The notes beneath the pieces are model-generated. The model saw nothing but the letters and a program-made list of their open reading frames with translations. It searched no databases and was not told the DNA's origin. Below are positions 46,054 to 55,793 of a DNA stretch of 64,000 nucleotides, piece after piece; positions within the stretch are counted from its first letter, which is position 1, and every line of letters starts with the position of its first letter. This stretch comes from an uncultured Paracoccaceae bacterium (GTDB taxonomy: Bacteria > Pseudomonadota > Alphaproteobacteria > Rhodobacterales > Rhodobacteraceae), in contig CANNFU010000007.1 of assembly GCA_947503965.1 (NCBI GenBank), positions 217,977 to 281,976 on the forward strand. The letters run 5' to 3'. A program made the translations under genes and the position numbers.

Positions 46054-47931
46054 TTACGCGCTATCCTTGTGGTCTGCCGCCTGCTGACGCGCCGCAAATG
46101 CGGTCTCAAGGTCATTATTCAGTTCGTTGGCCCGTTTGACGTATTCGGGGATATCGACCAAGGACACGCCGGGTTGCCACAGCTCTGCCAATTCGCGCAA
46201 GGCCATCCGATCATGCTGGTAGAATGCGGTCTCGATCTCGGCCGCCTCAAACTCGCTCAGCCCCATATTTTCCAGCACATATCGGCCGGCGCGCAGCGAG
46301 CTGTCGAACATCTCGCGCACGATATCGTCGGCACCTGCGTCATAGAGTTCATACACATGCACCCGGTCGCGTGCGCGCGCAATGATGTGCAGGTCAGGTC
46401 GGGCCTTGCGGGCATATGCCACCAGCTTGTTGGCTGACGCCTTGTCATCAATTGCCACAACCAGAACAGAGGCATCAGGTAGCCCCGCGGCATTCAGCAG
46501 ATCAGGCCGGGTCGGATCGCCGAAGAACCCACGAAAGCCAAATTTTCGCATCATCTGTACGGTTGGTAGATTGCTGTCAATCACGACGGTCTTGAACCCC
46601 GCGCTTTGCACCAGCCGGTTCACGATCTGACCAAAGCGGCCAATCCCGGCGATGATCACAGCCCCTTGCTCATCGACCTCGTCATGTTCCTCTTCATCGC
46701 TGTCGCTCGCACGGCGTCCTAAGAGTTCGTAGATGATGAACAACAGCGGTGTGATCAGCATCGACAAAGCGATGACAAGCAAGAGCTGCCCGGCCAGTGC
46801 ATCCACCAACACACCCTGCTGCACCGAAAATGCAATCAGCACAAAGCCAAACTCACCTGCCTGGGCCAAGCCAAGTGTGAACAACCATCGATCCTTGCCC
46901 TTAATGCGAAAGACAATTGCAATGGCGAACAGGATCACGCCCTTGATCAGCATGACGGCTGCAGTAAGGCCCAGGATATAGGCTGGATCGGCAAAGAAGA
47001 GGTCAAAATTGATCCCTGCACCGACGGTGATAAAGAATAACCCCAAAAGCAGACCTTTGAACGGGGCAAGGTCGCTTTCGAGTTCGTGACGAAACTCGGA
47101 ATTTGCCAGAACAACACCCGCCAGAAACGTCCCCAGCGCAGGCGATAAGCCCACCATCGTCATAAGCACCGCCGTCGATGCGACCAGCAACAGCGCCAAG
47201 GCGGTGTACATTTCGCGCAGCCGGGCATGGTGGATGTACCGGAACACCGGGCGGGTCAGATATGTCCCGGCCAGGATCACCAGGATCACCGCACCAATCG
47301 TGACCAGCGTCACCCCCCATGCGGGCAATCCTTCGACCAGGCTGATCGTTGTGTGGGTGTCGTGATGATCATCTGCCACCCGCTGCAGCGACCCGTCCTG
47401 TGTCAACGTCGTGATTGCGGGCACGGCGAGCAAGGGCAAGGCGGCCAGCATCGGGATCACCGCAATATCCTGCGTCAGCAGCACAGAAAAGGTGGACCTT
47501 CCGCCGCTTGTCCGCATCAGCCCCTTTTCGGTCAGGGTCTGCAAAACAATCGCGGTTGACGAAAGCGCAAAAATCATCCCGATCGCCAGCGCTGTGCCCC
47601 AATCATATCCCATCAGCATCGCGCCGGCCATGACCGCCACCATCGTCAAGACAACCTGCGATCCGCCCAGTCCGATCAGGCGCTGCCGCATCGCCCATAA
47701 GGCGCGGGGGTCCAGCTCCAACCCGATCAGGAACAGCATCATCACGACGCCGAATTCCGCAAAGTGCTGCAGATCCTGTGTCTCAGACCCCACCAACCCG
47801 GTCACCGGACCAATCACGATGCCTGCCAACAAATAGCCCAGCACCGATCCGAACCCCAGGCGCGCGGCAAGTGGCACCGCAATCACTGCCGCGCCCAGAT
47901 AGATGGTTGCCTGAAAAAGGAAAGATTCCAT
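46054..47931 (-). CDS. CPA2-family cation:proton antiporter (KefB/KefC-like)
   Basis: A 625-residue protein with about 12-13 membrane helices to residue 400 (GYLLAGIVIGPVTGLV, MLFLIGLELDP, LTQDIAVIPML, GLFFITVGAGINFD) and a cytoplasmic TrkA-N domain (VIIAGIGRFGQIVNRLVQ), with a helical tail. KefB/C proteins are glutathione-gated K+/H+ exchangers; whether this one exports K+ or Na+ is not shown. An acidic linker (SDSDEEEHDEVDEQ) joins the two halves. Confidence 0.92.
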   Translation of the reverse strand: MESFLFQATIYLGAAVIAVPLAARLGFGSVLGYLLAGIVIGPVTGLVGSETQDLQHFAEFGVVMMLFLIGLELDPRALWAMRQRLIGLGGSQVVLTMVAVMAGAMLMGYDWGTALAIGMIFALSSTAIVLQTLTEKGLMRTSGGRSTFSVLLTQDIAVIPMLAALPLLAVPAITTLTQDGSLQRVADDHHDTHTTISLVEGLPAWGVTLVTIGAVILVILAGTYLTRPVFRYIHHARLREMYTALALLLVASTAVLMTMVGLSPALGTFLAGVVLANSEFRHELESDLAPFKGLLLGLFFITVGAGINFDLFFADPAYILGLTAAVMLIKGVILFAIAIVFRIKGKDRWLFTLGLAQAGEFGFVLIAFSVQQGVLVDALAGQLLLVIALSMLITPLLFIIYELLGRRASDSDEEEHDEVDEQGAVIIAGIGRFGQIVNRLVQSAGFKTVVIDSNLPTVQMMRKFGFRGFFGDPTRPDLLNAAGLPDASVLVVAIDDKASANKLVAYARKARPDLHIIARARDRVHVYELYDAGADDIVREMFDSSLRAGRYVLENMGLSEFEAAEIETAFYQHDRMALRELAELWQPGVSLVDIPEYVKRANELNNDLETAFAARQQAADHKDSA

Positions 47932-48058
47932 TGATGCCTACTTGGTCCCCGTGTGATCACGACTTCTTTTACGTCAGTCTACCTTGTGCGAAGTTATTAA
48001 AAAGGACACATCGCGCATTTTTCACAGGTTTCTGCGCGTGCATCGATAGAAAGACGTC

Positions 48059-49246
48059 ATGACCACAACACCGATGCCCGCTGCATTGCGGCAATTGCTG
48101 ATCGCCCAGGTGCCCGCGGACTTTTCCGATTGGCTTGATTTCGTCGCTATCGGCGCGCTGTTGGCCTATGTCTGGACGGTCCCGACTTATGTCTTTGCCA
48201 TGCTTGGTGTCGCTTTTGGTTTGCCCTATCTTCTGGTCGGTCCCTTTGCCGGGGTGATCGTTGATCGGATGAGCCTCAATCGCGTCCTGATCCTGAGCAA
48301 TGTGGGCCGGGCAGTGTTTACCGCGGCCCTTTTTCTTGCGCCCAGTTGGCCTTTGCTGATGGTCCTGATCGCCTTGCGTGGCAGCGTCGATACGTTCTTT
48401 ACCCCCGCCAAGCAGGGCGCGATCCAGGCCCTGACGGGCGAAAGCAACCGCATGCGGGCCAACGGGCACAGCCATGCGATCAATCAGGCGTCCAAGATCG
48501 TGGCCCCGGCGCTGGGGGGCAGCCTGCTGATCGTGTTGGCCCCGGCGCAGATTTTTCTGCTGAACGCGCTGGTCTCGGTCATCGCCGCCATCCTGGTCTG
48601 GCGCCTGCATCCGATTGTCCGCCCACCATCGGAAGAAGCGGAAGAGCCGGGCATGATGCAAAACATCCGCGCCGGCCTGCGCGAGATCGGCACAAAACCC
48701 ATTCTCAAAGCGGCCCTGATCATGATGGCGCTCGGTTATTTTGCGATGTTTTTCTATGATATGCTGATCGTGCCGCTGACCCGCGACCTTGGCTTTTCCG
48801 AGACGATCCTTGGCATCACGCTCGCCTTTGTCGGGGCAGGGGGTGTGCTTGGGTCGCTTGTTCTGGGCGAGACGAAACGCCCCTTCCTCTGGATCGCGAC
48901 AGGTGCGGGCATCGGCGGTGGGCTGTCCATCACACTTGGGTTTTTTGAGGTCACGGGGACGCCTGTGACGTTAGTGATGTATCTGGCGATCTTTTTCGTT
49001 CTTGGCATTACCTCGGCCATTGGTCTTGTGCCTTATCGGGTGCTGATCCAGAACCATGTGGCGTCAAACCGGATCGGGCGGGTCACGGCGGTGAGCGAGG
49101 CGATCAACACCATTGCCCTGCTGAGCGCGCCGTTTCTGGGGGCCGCTCTGGCCTCTGTGACATCCATCGGGGTGACGTTTGTCGGGGGTGGTGTGATGTT
49201 TCTTCTGCTGGCAGGTCGCGCGCTGACCTTGCGTGACAAATCCTAA
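48059..49246 (+). CDS. MFS transporter
   Basis: A 395-residue protein with about 12 helices. The first cytoplasmic loop GPFAGVIVDRMSLNRVLILSNVGRA is a recognisable MFS motif, and the second half starts after a charged loop (RPPSEEAEEPGMMQ). General shape is like EntS-type exporters. The substrate is unknown, and its convergent stop overlaps the Lrp gene by four bases. Confidence 0.87.
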   Translation: MTTTPMPAALRQLLIAQVPADFSDWLDFVAIGALLAYVWTVPTYVFAMLGVAFGLPYLLVGPFAGVIVDRMSLNRVLILSNVGRAVFTAALFLAPSWPLLMVLIALRGSVDTFFTPAKQGAIQALTGESNRMRANGHSHAINQASKIVAPALGGSLLIVLAPAQIFLLNALVSVIAAILVWRLHPIVRPPSEEAEEPGMMQNIRAGLREIGTKPILKAALIMMALGYFAMFFYDMLIVPLTRDLGFSETILGITLAFVGAGGVLGSLVLGETKRPFLWIATGAGIGGGLSITLGFFEVTGTPVTLVMYLAIFFVLGITSAIGLVPYRVLIQNHVASNRIGRVTAVSEAINTIALLSAPFLGAALASVTSIGVTFVGGGVMFLLLAGRALTLRDKS

Positions 49247-49701
49247 ACTGGCAGCGGCGCGTCGGGTTTGACCCGTTCCATCACGATCTGGCTTTGCACC
49301 CGACTGACGGCGGGGTGGGGCAGCAGCACCTGCTGGACCAGCAGGTTCAGTGCTGTCAGGTCAGCGCAATAGACCCGCAGCAGATAATCCGCCTCGCCCG
49401 TCAGGGTCCAGGCGCCGACGATCTCGGGCCGGGTCCGGGTCAGGCGCACGAAATCCCGCGCGTTCTGTTCGGTATGGGTGGCCATGACGATCTGGATAAA
49501 GGCCTGCACCGTCAGCCCAACCTTCTCAGGGTTCAGATAGGCACGGTAACCGGCGATGTATTCTTCCGCCTCCAGCCGTTGGCGGCGGCGCCCGACCTGC
49601 GATGCGGACAGGTGCAGCACATCGCCCAGATCCTGCGCGGTCAGGGTGGAATCGCGTTGCAGCGCGGCAAGCAATTGCAGATCGGTCGGGCCCAGGTCCA
49701 T
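49243..49701 (-). CDS. Lrp/AsnC-family regulator (probable tyrosine-catabolism regulator)
   Basis: A 152-residue protein with an N-terminal winged helix (LLAALQRDSTLTAQDLGDVLHLSASQVGRRRQRLE) and a RAM ligand domain (GAWTLTGEADYLLRVYCADL). The ATG at 49701 has GAGGT seven bases upstream; the frame is open 650 bases further up but runs antisense to hpd and is discounted. Divergence from hpd makes control of 4-hydroxyphenylpyruvate breakdown likely (inference). Confidence 0.9.
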   Translation of the reverse strand: MDLGPTDLQLLAALQRDSTLTAQDLGDVLHLSASQVGRRRQRLEAEEYIAGYRAYLNPEKVGLTVQAFIQIVMATHTEQNARDFVRLTRTRPEIVGAWTLTGEADYLLRVYCADLTALNLLVQQVLLPHPAVSRVQSQIVMERVKPDAPLPV

Positions 49702-49718
49702 GCGGATACCTCGCGTAC

Positions 49719-49736
49719 TTGCGTCAGAACTCGCAA
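49719..49736. promoter_or_regulatory. Candidate Lrp-type operator
   Basis: TTGCG-N8-CGCAA is an inverted repeat in the 132-base gap between the regulator and hpd, 18 bases from the regulator ATG. The arms are short, so this is tentative. Confidence 0.3.
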
Positions 49737-49833
49737 CAAGTTCGCATATATGGGCCGTAATGACCACAAGAATGCGCAAAACCGGACCGGCGGATGCGGT
49801 ACAATCCATCAAACGCGAACAGGAGAATACAAC

Positions 49834-50928
49834 ATGGGTCCTTTCCCGCACGACGCCCCCAAGGCCACGATCACCGCTGAAAACCCCGCAGGCACCGACG
49901 GGTTCGAGTTTGTCGAATTCGCCCATCCGGAGCCGCAGGCCCTGCGCGATCTTTTCGCCAAGATGGGTTATATCCACACCGCCACGCACAAGACCAAGGA
50001 TATCGAGCTTTGGCAGCAGGGCGATATCACCTACATCATCAACAACGAACCCCATAGCCACGCACGCACTTTCGTGGAAGAACATGGGCCGTGCGCGCCT
50101 GCGATGGGCTGGCGGGTTGTCGATGCGCAGCACGCCTTCGACCACGCCGTCAGCAAGGGGGCCACACCCTATGAAGGCGACGGCAAATCCATGGACGTCC
50201 CGGCCATTGTCGGCATCGGCGGCAGCCTGATCTACTTCATCGACCAGTATTACGAAGCCAACCCTTATAACGACGAATTCAACTGGGTCGCAGATGCGCA
50301 CCCGATTGGCGTCGGCTTCCACTATCTCGACCACCTGACCCACAACGTCCACAAGGGGAACATGGACAAATGGTTCGCGTTCTATGGTGATCTGTTCAAT
50401 TTCCGGGAAATCCGGTTCTTTGACATCGAGGGCAAGTTCACCGGCCTTCTATCCCGCGCCCTGACATCACCTTGCGGGCGCATCCGCATCCCGATCAACG
50501 AAGACCGGGGCGAAACCGGCCAGATCGTCGAATACCTCAAGCGGTACAATGGCGAAGGCATCCAGCACATCGCCGTTGGCGCGCAGGACCTGTACGATGC
50601 GACCGATGAGATCGCCGAACGCGGTATCAAGTTCATGCCCAAGCCGCCCAGCAGCTATTACGACCTGAGCTATGACCGGGTGGTCGGCCACGATGAACCG
50701 CGCGACCGTATGGAAAAGCACGGCATCCTGATCGACGGCGAAGGCGTCGTGGATGGCGGCGAAACCCGCATCCTGTTGCAGATCTTCTCCAAGACGGTGA
50801 TCGGGCCGATCTTCTTCGAATTCATTCAGCGCAAGGGCGATGATGGGTTCGGCGAAGGCAACTTCAAGGCGCTCTTCGAAAGCATCGAAGCCGACCAGAT
50901 TGACCGTGGCGTGCTGAAGGCAAGCTAG
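49834..50928 (+). CDS. hpd: 4-hydroxyphenylpyruvate dioxygenase
   Basis: A 364-residue non-haem iron enzyme that turns 4-hydroxyphenylpyruvate into homogentisate in tyrosine breakdown. The three metal ligands sit in GFHYLDHLTHNV (His), EGIQHIAVG (His) and PIFFEFIQRKGDDGFGEGNF (Glu), the last also being the diagnostic C-terminal region. AGGAG lies eight bases before the ATG. The homogentisate branch genes are not in the window. Its stop overlaps the convergent next gene by four bases. Confidence 0.97.
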   Translation: MGPFPHDAPKATITAENPAGTDGFEFVEFAHPEPQALRDLFAKMGYIHTATHKTKDIELWQQGDITYIINNEPHSHARTFVEEHGPCAPAMGWRVVDAQHAFDHAVSKGATPYEGDGKSMDVPAIVGIGGSLIYFIDQYYEANPYNDEFNWVADAHPIGVGFHYLDHLTHNVHKGNMDKWFAFYGDLFNFREIRFFDIEGKFTGLLSRALTSPCGRIRIPINEDRGETGQIVEYLKRYNGEGIQHIAVGAQDLYDATDEIAERGIKFMPKPPSSYYDLSYDRVVGHDEPRDRMEKHGILIDGEGVVDGGETRILLQIFSKTVIGPIFFEFIQRKGDDGFGEGNFKALFESIEADQIDRGVLKAS

Positions 50929-53792
50929 CCCGACGGCAACTGCAGCGCATAGGTGCGTCCGCGTTTGACGTAGTTCAACGCGGATTCGCCGATTGCCGTG
51001 ACTTGGCCACCGTCCAACGCGCTGCCAACCTCGACCCGTACGTAGCGTCCGTTGCTTAGCCGGACGAGTGCCCGGCGCGCGTTCGGCCGACCATAAACAC
51101 CGATCAGATTGATCTCGCGCAGGCGGATCACATCCTCTTGCGTGGCCGCACGGGCGACACCGCCAGGAACGGGGGCATAGTTTTGGGGGGCCACGGGTGC
51201 TGCAGTACGCACCGGTGCGGCTGCCGCAGGTGCTGTGCGCTGGCTTTCCTGACGGGCACGTGCTGCAGCGACGACGCGGTCGAAATTGTTCGGGCGCAGT
51301 GCGGGCCGCAGTGATGCAACAACCGCTTGCGGTGTTGCATCCACAAAGGCAGTGGCGGCTTCTTCGGCCTCAATCTCGGCAATGATGGATGTGATATCGG
51401 GCGTGCCCGGATCAGCCAGCCCCGCGGTTGAGGCCAGTTCGGACGGGCGCGGTTCTGGACGTGCATCCGTCAGGGCAGGGTCAACCGGTGCGGCCTCGGA
51501 TTGCAGGGTCGACAGTGACACGCCACCGGGCGTGGGCGCATCCTGCGATGCATTTTCATCAGCGACGACGACAGTGGCTTCCTGCTCGGGCGCGGGCAGG
51601 GCGGCATTTGCGGGGCGCAGCGGTGGGTTGACGTCGGGCCGTCCGGCAACAATCACGACGCCTTCGGGCGCCGGGGCCAAGAGCGCCATCCGCGCCAGAT
51701 CAGCCTCGGTCAGTTCGGGCCGCAACCGCAGCGTCAGGTCAGGTGCGCCGGCAATCACAACTGCGCCTTCCGGCGTCAAAGTGCCTTCTGGTGTTGCCAG
51801 GATGAAACCGTCCTCATCAAGCGGAAACGCAACATCTGCCGGTGGCGGATCGGCAGGCGCAAGAAAGCTCAGATCAGTGGCAAGATTATCAGTGGTGAGA
51901 TCCTGGGGTTGCACCGCCCGGTCAGGCACAGTTTCCGAGAATGGCAAAATCAGCCCATCCGTCGAGGTTGTGCCAGGCACATCCACGAACCGTGGCGCGC
52001 GCTGCCAAACACCGGTGGCGTTATAGATACGGGCTGCGTCAGCGGGGCTGAGGACACGACCGCGCAACACGGGCGCACCGACCGAAGCGACGGCTTGCTC
52101 TTCAGGTGGCGGGGCAGGGGCGGGTTCCACCGCATCTGGTCGGGCATCTTGTGCGGCGACCGTCGCCAACACCTGTGGCGGTGCAGCGGTCGGCTGGGTG
52201 TCAAATGTCTCAACCGCGATGCCAGCATCCGCATCTTCGTCGGCGCTGACGTTAAAGTCGGTCACGTCAATCTGTGGCGCGGATGGCGCTGGGCCGGTCA
52301 ACTCGGCCTCCTCGGCAGGGGCAGCGGTCGTACTGGCGACGGTCTCCGGTGCCGCCTCTTGCAGCGCATCTTCAACCGCTGCTGCCACAGGGTCAGCCAC
52401 CGGATCGGCATCGCGCATGGTGGTCCAGCCCACCACGCCGACCAAAGCCAGGCTCGCCGCGATGACACCCGCAATCAGGATCGGGCGGCGGTTGGTGTTT
52501 GTCGCGACCGGTGGCTGTGCTGGCCGTGCCGCAACATCTGCCGGCTTTGGCGCGGCGACGATTTTGGGCGGCGGCAAGGCGATCAGGCGGCTACGCTGAC
52601 GGCGGACACGGCGCGGACTGGGACCGTGATATTCAGCGATCACCAGATCAAGAAGCGGCGGTTTGGCCAACGACAGTTTCGCCGGTATTAAAGCGGGCGC
52701 CGGTATCGCTGGCGGCTCGGGCGCGGTATCGGCTGTTGCGACCGGCTGAACCAGCGCGACGATTGGCGCTGTTACCTCTGGTATGATCCGGTCCAACAGG
52801 CGAGGTGTCGCAATCTGAGCCGTCAACTGCGCCCCAGTCTCCAGTGCAACGTCATCGCATTGAATTGATGTCTCTTCAGCGGGCTCAGCATTCACCGCCG
52901 GATGCGTCTTTTCGGTCGCTTCCCGCGCGACAGGCTCGTCGCTGTCCCATTTGGCTTCGACCTCTGGCACAACCTCTGCAACAGCAGGCTTTGGTTCTTC
53001 GATATCCAAAGGGAGCAAGGGCTGTTCAACCGTCGTTTCAGCCTGTTCTGCGGTTTCATCAGCATTATTGTCGACAAACGGGGCAAGGGCTGCGGCCAGG
53101 TCAAAACCTTCGGAAGGCGGGGCCTCATCGGTCTCAGCAGACGCTGGTGCCGTCGCCGCTTTGCCCGTTTCTGCCAATGCATCTGCCAGATCAAAGTCAT
53201 CGGATGGCGGGATCACATCCTCTGGCAGATCAAAAACAAGCAGACGGGACTTGATCCGGGTTCCCACGACCATCACGGGCAGGGGATCGCGCGTGACCTC
53301 TTCGCCCGGACCCAGAATATCCTGCATCATCGAGGTGGGACCAAAGAACACCTCTTTCTGGAATGTAAACGGTTCTGGTACCGCGACAAAACAAACTGGT
53401 TGAAAGCCATGGGCGTGAGCGAATGTCTCGGCCTCGGCCAGCGTTTCGCGTGCGACTGCCGCAATGTGCGTGCGGCCGCCAAACCGTTCACAATCAATGA
53501 CCAGTTCGTTCAGCGCATAAGGTGTTGCACCGTCCAGCTTCGCATTGATGTCATCTTCGGTTGTCTGGGTGCTGTCGATCGCGACATATTTGATCTGATC
53601 AAGCGGAATAATCAACTTGGTGCGTAGCCCGTCGGGGGCCATCGCTTCGGCTTTGGCGCGCAAATCCGCCAGTGCAGCGTCAAGATTTTCATCCTCGACA
53701 TCAGCCCGCCCCACGCGTTTCCAGCCATGCTGCACGCGATGCAGCAGCTCAATTCCTTCAAAAGAAAGCGATAGTGCGAAATTCGTGGTCAT
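50925..53792 (-). CDS. Large bitopic protein with PilM/GspL-like and PilP/GspC-like ends
   Basis: A protein of about 955 residues. The N-terminal 200 residues (FALSLSFEGIELLHR, KLIIPLDQIKYVAID, GATPYALNELVIDCERF, HIAAVARETL) resemble the actin-like PilM/GspL cytoplasmic domain without clear nucleotide motifs. An acidic, Ala/Pro-rich stretch leads to one membrane helix near 436-460 (ILIAGVIAASLALVGVVGW), then about 420 residues of Ala/Pro/Glu-rich linker. The last 70 residues (INLIGVYGRPNARRALVRLSNG, VGSALDGGQVTAIG) resemble PilP/GspC HR domains. No other pilus or secretion gene is present here. The family resemblance is judged by eye. The start could also be the ATG at 53801; neither has a good ribosome binding site. 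Confidence 0.75.
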   Translation of the reverse strand: MTTNFALSLSFEGIELLHRVQHGWKRVGRADVEDENLDAALADLRAKAEAMAPDGLRTKLIIPLDQIKYVAIDSTQTTEDDINAKLDGATPYALNELVIDCERFGGRTHIAAVARETLAEAETFAHAHGFQPVCFVAVPEPFTFQKEVFFGPTSMMQDILGPGEEVTRDPLPVMVVGTRIKSRLLVFDLPEDVIPPSDDFDLADALAETGKAATAPASAETDEAPPSEGFDLAAALAPFVDNNADETAEQAETTVEQPLLPLDIEEPKPAVAEVVPEVEAKWDSDEPVAREATEKTHPAVNAEPAEETSIQCDDVALETGAQLTAQIATPRLLDRIIPEVTAPIVALVQPVATADTAPEPPAIPAPALIPAKLSLAKPPLLDLVIAEYHGPSPRRVRRQRSRLIALPPPKIVAAPKPADVAARPAQPPVATNTNRRPILIAGVIAASLALVGVVGWTTMRDADPVADPVAAAVEDALQEAAPETVASTTAAPAEEAELTGPAPSAPQIDVTDFNVSADEDADAGIAVETFDTQPTAAPPQVLATVAAQDARPDAVEPAPAPPPEEQAVASVGAPVLRGRVLSPADAARIYNATGVWQRAPRFVDVPGTTSTDGLILPFSETVPDRAVQPQDLTTDNLATDLSFLAPADPPPADVAFPLDEDGFILATPEGTLTPEGAVVIAGAPDLTLRLRPELTEADLARMALLAPAPEGVVIVAGRPDVNPPLRPANAALPAPEQEATVVVADENASQDAPTPGGVSLSTLQSEAAPVDPALTDARPEPRPSELASTAGLADPGTPDITSIIAEIEAEEAATAFVDATPQAVVASLRPALRPNNFDRVVAAARARQESQRTAPAAAAPVRTAAPVAPQNYAPVPGGVARAATQEDVIRLREINLIGVYGRPNARRALVRLSNGRYVRVEVGSALDGGQVTAIGESALNYVKRGRTYALQLPSG

Positions 53793-53902
53793 CGAACGCA
53801 TCTAGCATACTGGTGTTAATGGCAAAACGCGTTTTTGCCGATCCAGCGCGACATTACAGCAGAAACCCGCCTACGCCAAGGGCGCGGGCGGGGTCATGCT
53901 TT

Positions 53903-55195
53903 TCAGGCTGTGGCCTTGGCCAATGCCTGATCCAGGTCGGCAATCAGATCATCAGCATCCTCGATCCCGATGGACAGGCGCACAATGCCCGGACCTGCAC
54001 CTGCGGCCTCTTGCTGCTCGGCCGTCAACTGCCGGTGCGTGGTGCTTGCCGAATGGATGATCAGGCTGCGCGCGTCACCCAGATTGGCCACGTGGCTAAA
54101 GATCTCCAGGCTATCGACCAGCTTTACGCACGCCTCGTACCCGCCCTTCACAGCGACCGTGAACAACGCGCCTGCGCCACGCGGACAAATCTTGGGCACC
54201 AGTTTGGAATAGGGCGAGCTTGGCAGCCCCGCATAGGTCACGTAATCGGTGCGCGGATCATCCTCGAGCCATTTGGCGATCTTCATGGCATTTTCCACGT
54301 GGCGGTCCATGCGCAGCGACAGGGTTTCGATCCCCATCAGCGTGTAATGGGCGGCCTGCGGATTCATCGTCATGCCCAGATCACGAAGCCCGATGGCAAT
54401 GCCGTGGAACGTGAAGGCCAGCGGGCCAAATGTCTCGGCGAATTTCAGACCATGATAGGCAGGTTCAGGTTCGGACAGCGAAGGAAACTTGTCATTCGCA
54501 GCCCAGTCAAACTTGCCTGAATCAACCACACACCCGCCGGTGACGGTGCCGTTGCCGGTCAGATATTTGGTCGTCGAATGAACAACAAGTGTTGCCCCAT
54601 GTTCGATCGGGCGACACAGATATGGTGTGGCCGACGTGTTATCGACGATCAGCGGAATGCCCGCATCATCCGAAATCGCCGATATCGCATCCAGATCGGT
54701 GATATGGCCACCGGGGTTTGCAATCGCCTCGCAAAAGACAGCCCGCGTGTCATCATCAATCGCGGCCTTCACGGCGTCATGATCATCAAAATCAACAAAT
54801 TTCGCCGACCAGCCAAAGCGTTTGATGGTCTGACTGAACTGCGTGACCGTCCCGCCATAAAGACGGCTTGAGGCGACAATGTTCCGCCCCGGCTGCATTA
54901 GTGGAAACAGCGCCATGATCTGTGCCGCATGACCTGATGAACAACACACACCGCCAACACCCCCCTCAAGCGTGGCAATCCGTTCCTGCAATGCGGCAAC
55001 CGTCGGGTTGGTCAGGCGGGAATAGATATAGCCAACTTCTTGCAGATTGAACAAAGCAGCCGCATGTTCGGCATCGCGAAACACATAGGCGGTCGTCTGA
55101 TAGATCGGTACCTGCCGCGCGCCGGTCACGGGGTCAGGCCGGGCGCCTGCGTGAATTTGCAAAGTGTCAAAGCCGTAACTTGGGGTGTCGGTCAT
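53903..55195 (-). CDS. metY: O-acetylhomoserine aminocarboxypropyltransferase/sulfhydrylase
   Basis: A 430-residue PLP enzyme of the Cys/Met metabolism family. FDTLQIHAGARPDPVTGARQVPIYQTTAYVF, SGHAAQIMALF, YGGTVTQF, VDNTSATPYLCRP and the Lys of VVHSTTKYLTGNG (Schiff base) identify it. It makes homocysteine from O-acetylhomoserine and sulfide. GGGAG precedes the ATG at 55195. It belongs functionally with metF/metR at the other end of the window. No SAM-II riboswitch is visible in the short leader. Confidence 0.93.
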   Translation of the reverse strand: MTDTPSYGFDTLQIHAGARPDPVTGARQVPIYQTTAYVFRDAEHAAALFNLQEVGYIYSRLTNPTVAALQERIATLEGGVGGVCCSSGHAAQIMALFPLMQPGRNIVASSRLYGGTVTQFSQTIKRFGWSAKFVDFDDHDAVKAAIDDDTRAVFCEAIANPGGHITDLDAISAISDDAGIPLIVDNTSATPYLCRPIEHGATLVVHSTTKYLTGNGTVTGGCVVDSGKFDWAANDKFPSLSEPEPAYHGLKFAETFGPLAFTFHGIAIGLRDLGMTMNPQAAHYTLMGIETLSLRMDRHVENAMKIAKWLEDDPRTDYVTYAGLPSSPYSKLVPKICPRGAGALFTVAVKGGYEACVKLVDSLEIFSHVANLGDARSLIIHSASTTHRQLTAEQQEAAGAGPGIVRLSIGIEDADDLIADLDQALAKATA

Positions 55196-55283
55196 TTTTC
55201 TCTCTCCCGTCGGGTCATTTTGAATTACGTGTAGGCGGAAACCGAGGCACACTCAACGGCCCGCACGCGCAAAGGACAAACGC

Positions 55284-55700
55284 ATGCCTGTACCCTTCCA
55301 TCTGGCTTTTCACGTTTCGGATCTGGACGAAGCAAGGGAATTCTATTCCGGTGCTTTGGGGGCCACAGAAGGACGGTCAACCGCAACATGGGTGGATTTC
55401 GATTTCTTCGGCCATCAGCTTAGCCTGCATCTGGGCGAACCTTTTGCGAACGCACCCACGGGCAAGGTCGGTGATCACATGGTGCCGATGCCGCATTTCG
55501 GCGTGGTGCTGCCGTTGGACGATTGGACCGCACTTGCCGGGCGGCTGGAAGAGCGGCAGACCGATTTCATCATCGCCCCCTCGGTCCGCTTCAAGGGCGA
55601 GCCGGGCGAGCAATGGACCATGTTCTTCCGCGACCCCTCCGGCAACCCGATCGAGGTGAAGGGGTTTGCGAATGACAGCGGGGTCTTCGCAAAAGGCTAA
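55284..55700 (+). CDS. VOC-family (glyoxalase-like) protein
   Basis: A 138-residue VOC-fold protein: FHLAFHVSDLDEAREFYSGALG at the start and FRDPSGNPIEVKGF at the end carry the usual His and Glu metal ligands. Members include dioxygenases, glyoxalases and resistance proteins; the substrate is unknown. AAAGGA stands upstream of the ATG. It is divergent from metY and precedes the WYL-regulated pair. Confidence 0.88.
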   Translation: MPVPFHLAFHVSDLDEAREFYSGALGATEGRSTATWVDFDFFGHQLSLHLGEPFANAPTGKVGDHMVPMPHFGVVLPLDDWTALAGRLEERQTDFIIAPSVRFKGEPGEQWTMFFRDPSGNPIEVKGFANDSGVFAKG

Positions 55701-55728
55701 GGCGGCGCTCCGGCGCAAGCCCTTCATT

Positions 55729-55751
55729 CAACTGACGGATTTTGTCAGTTG
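55729..55751. promoter_or_regulatory. Candidate operator of the WYL regulator
   Basis: CAACTGAC-N7-GTCAGTTG is a perfect 8-bp inverted repeat, centred about 54 bases upstream of the ABM gene that shares an operon with a WYL regulator. Size and symmetry fit a dimeric repressor; autoregulation is inferred. Confidence 0.5.
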
Positions 55752-55793
55752 CCCTGCGCTACACCGGTCCTGCAATCAACAAAGGACCACGCA

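Noticed and set aside
55196..55283. SAM-II riboswitch before metY
   Set aside because: The short leader does not contain the conserved pseudoknot core expected for SAM-II.
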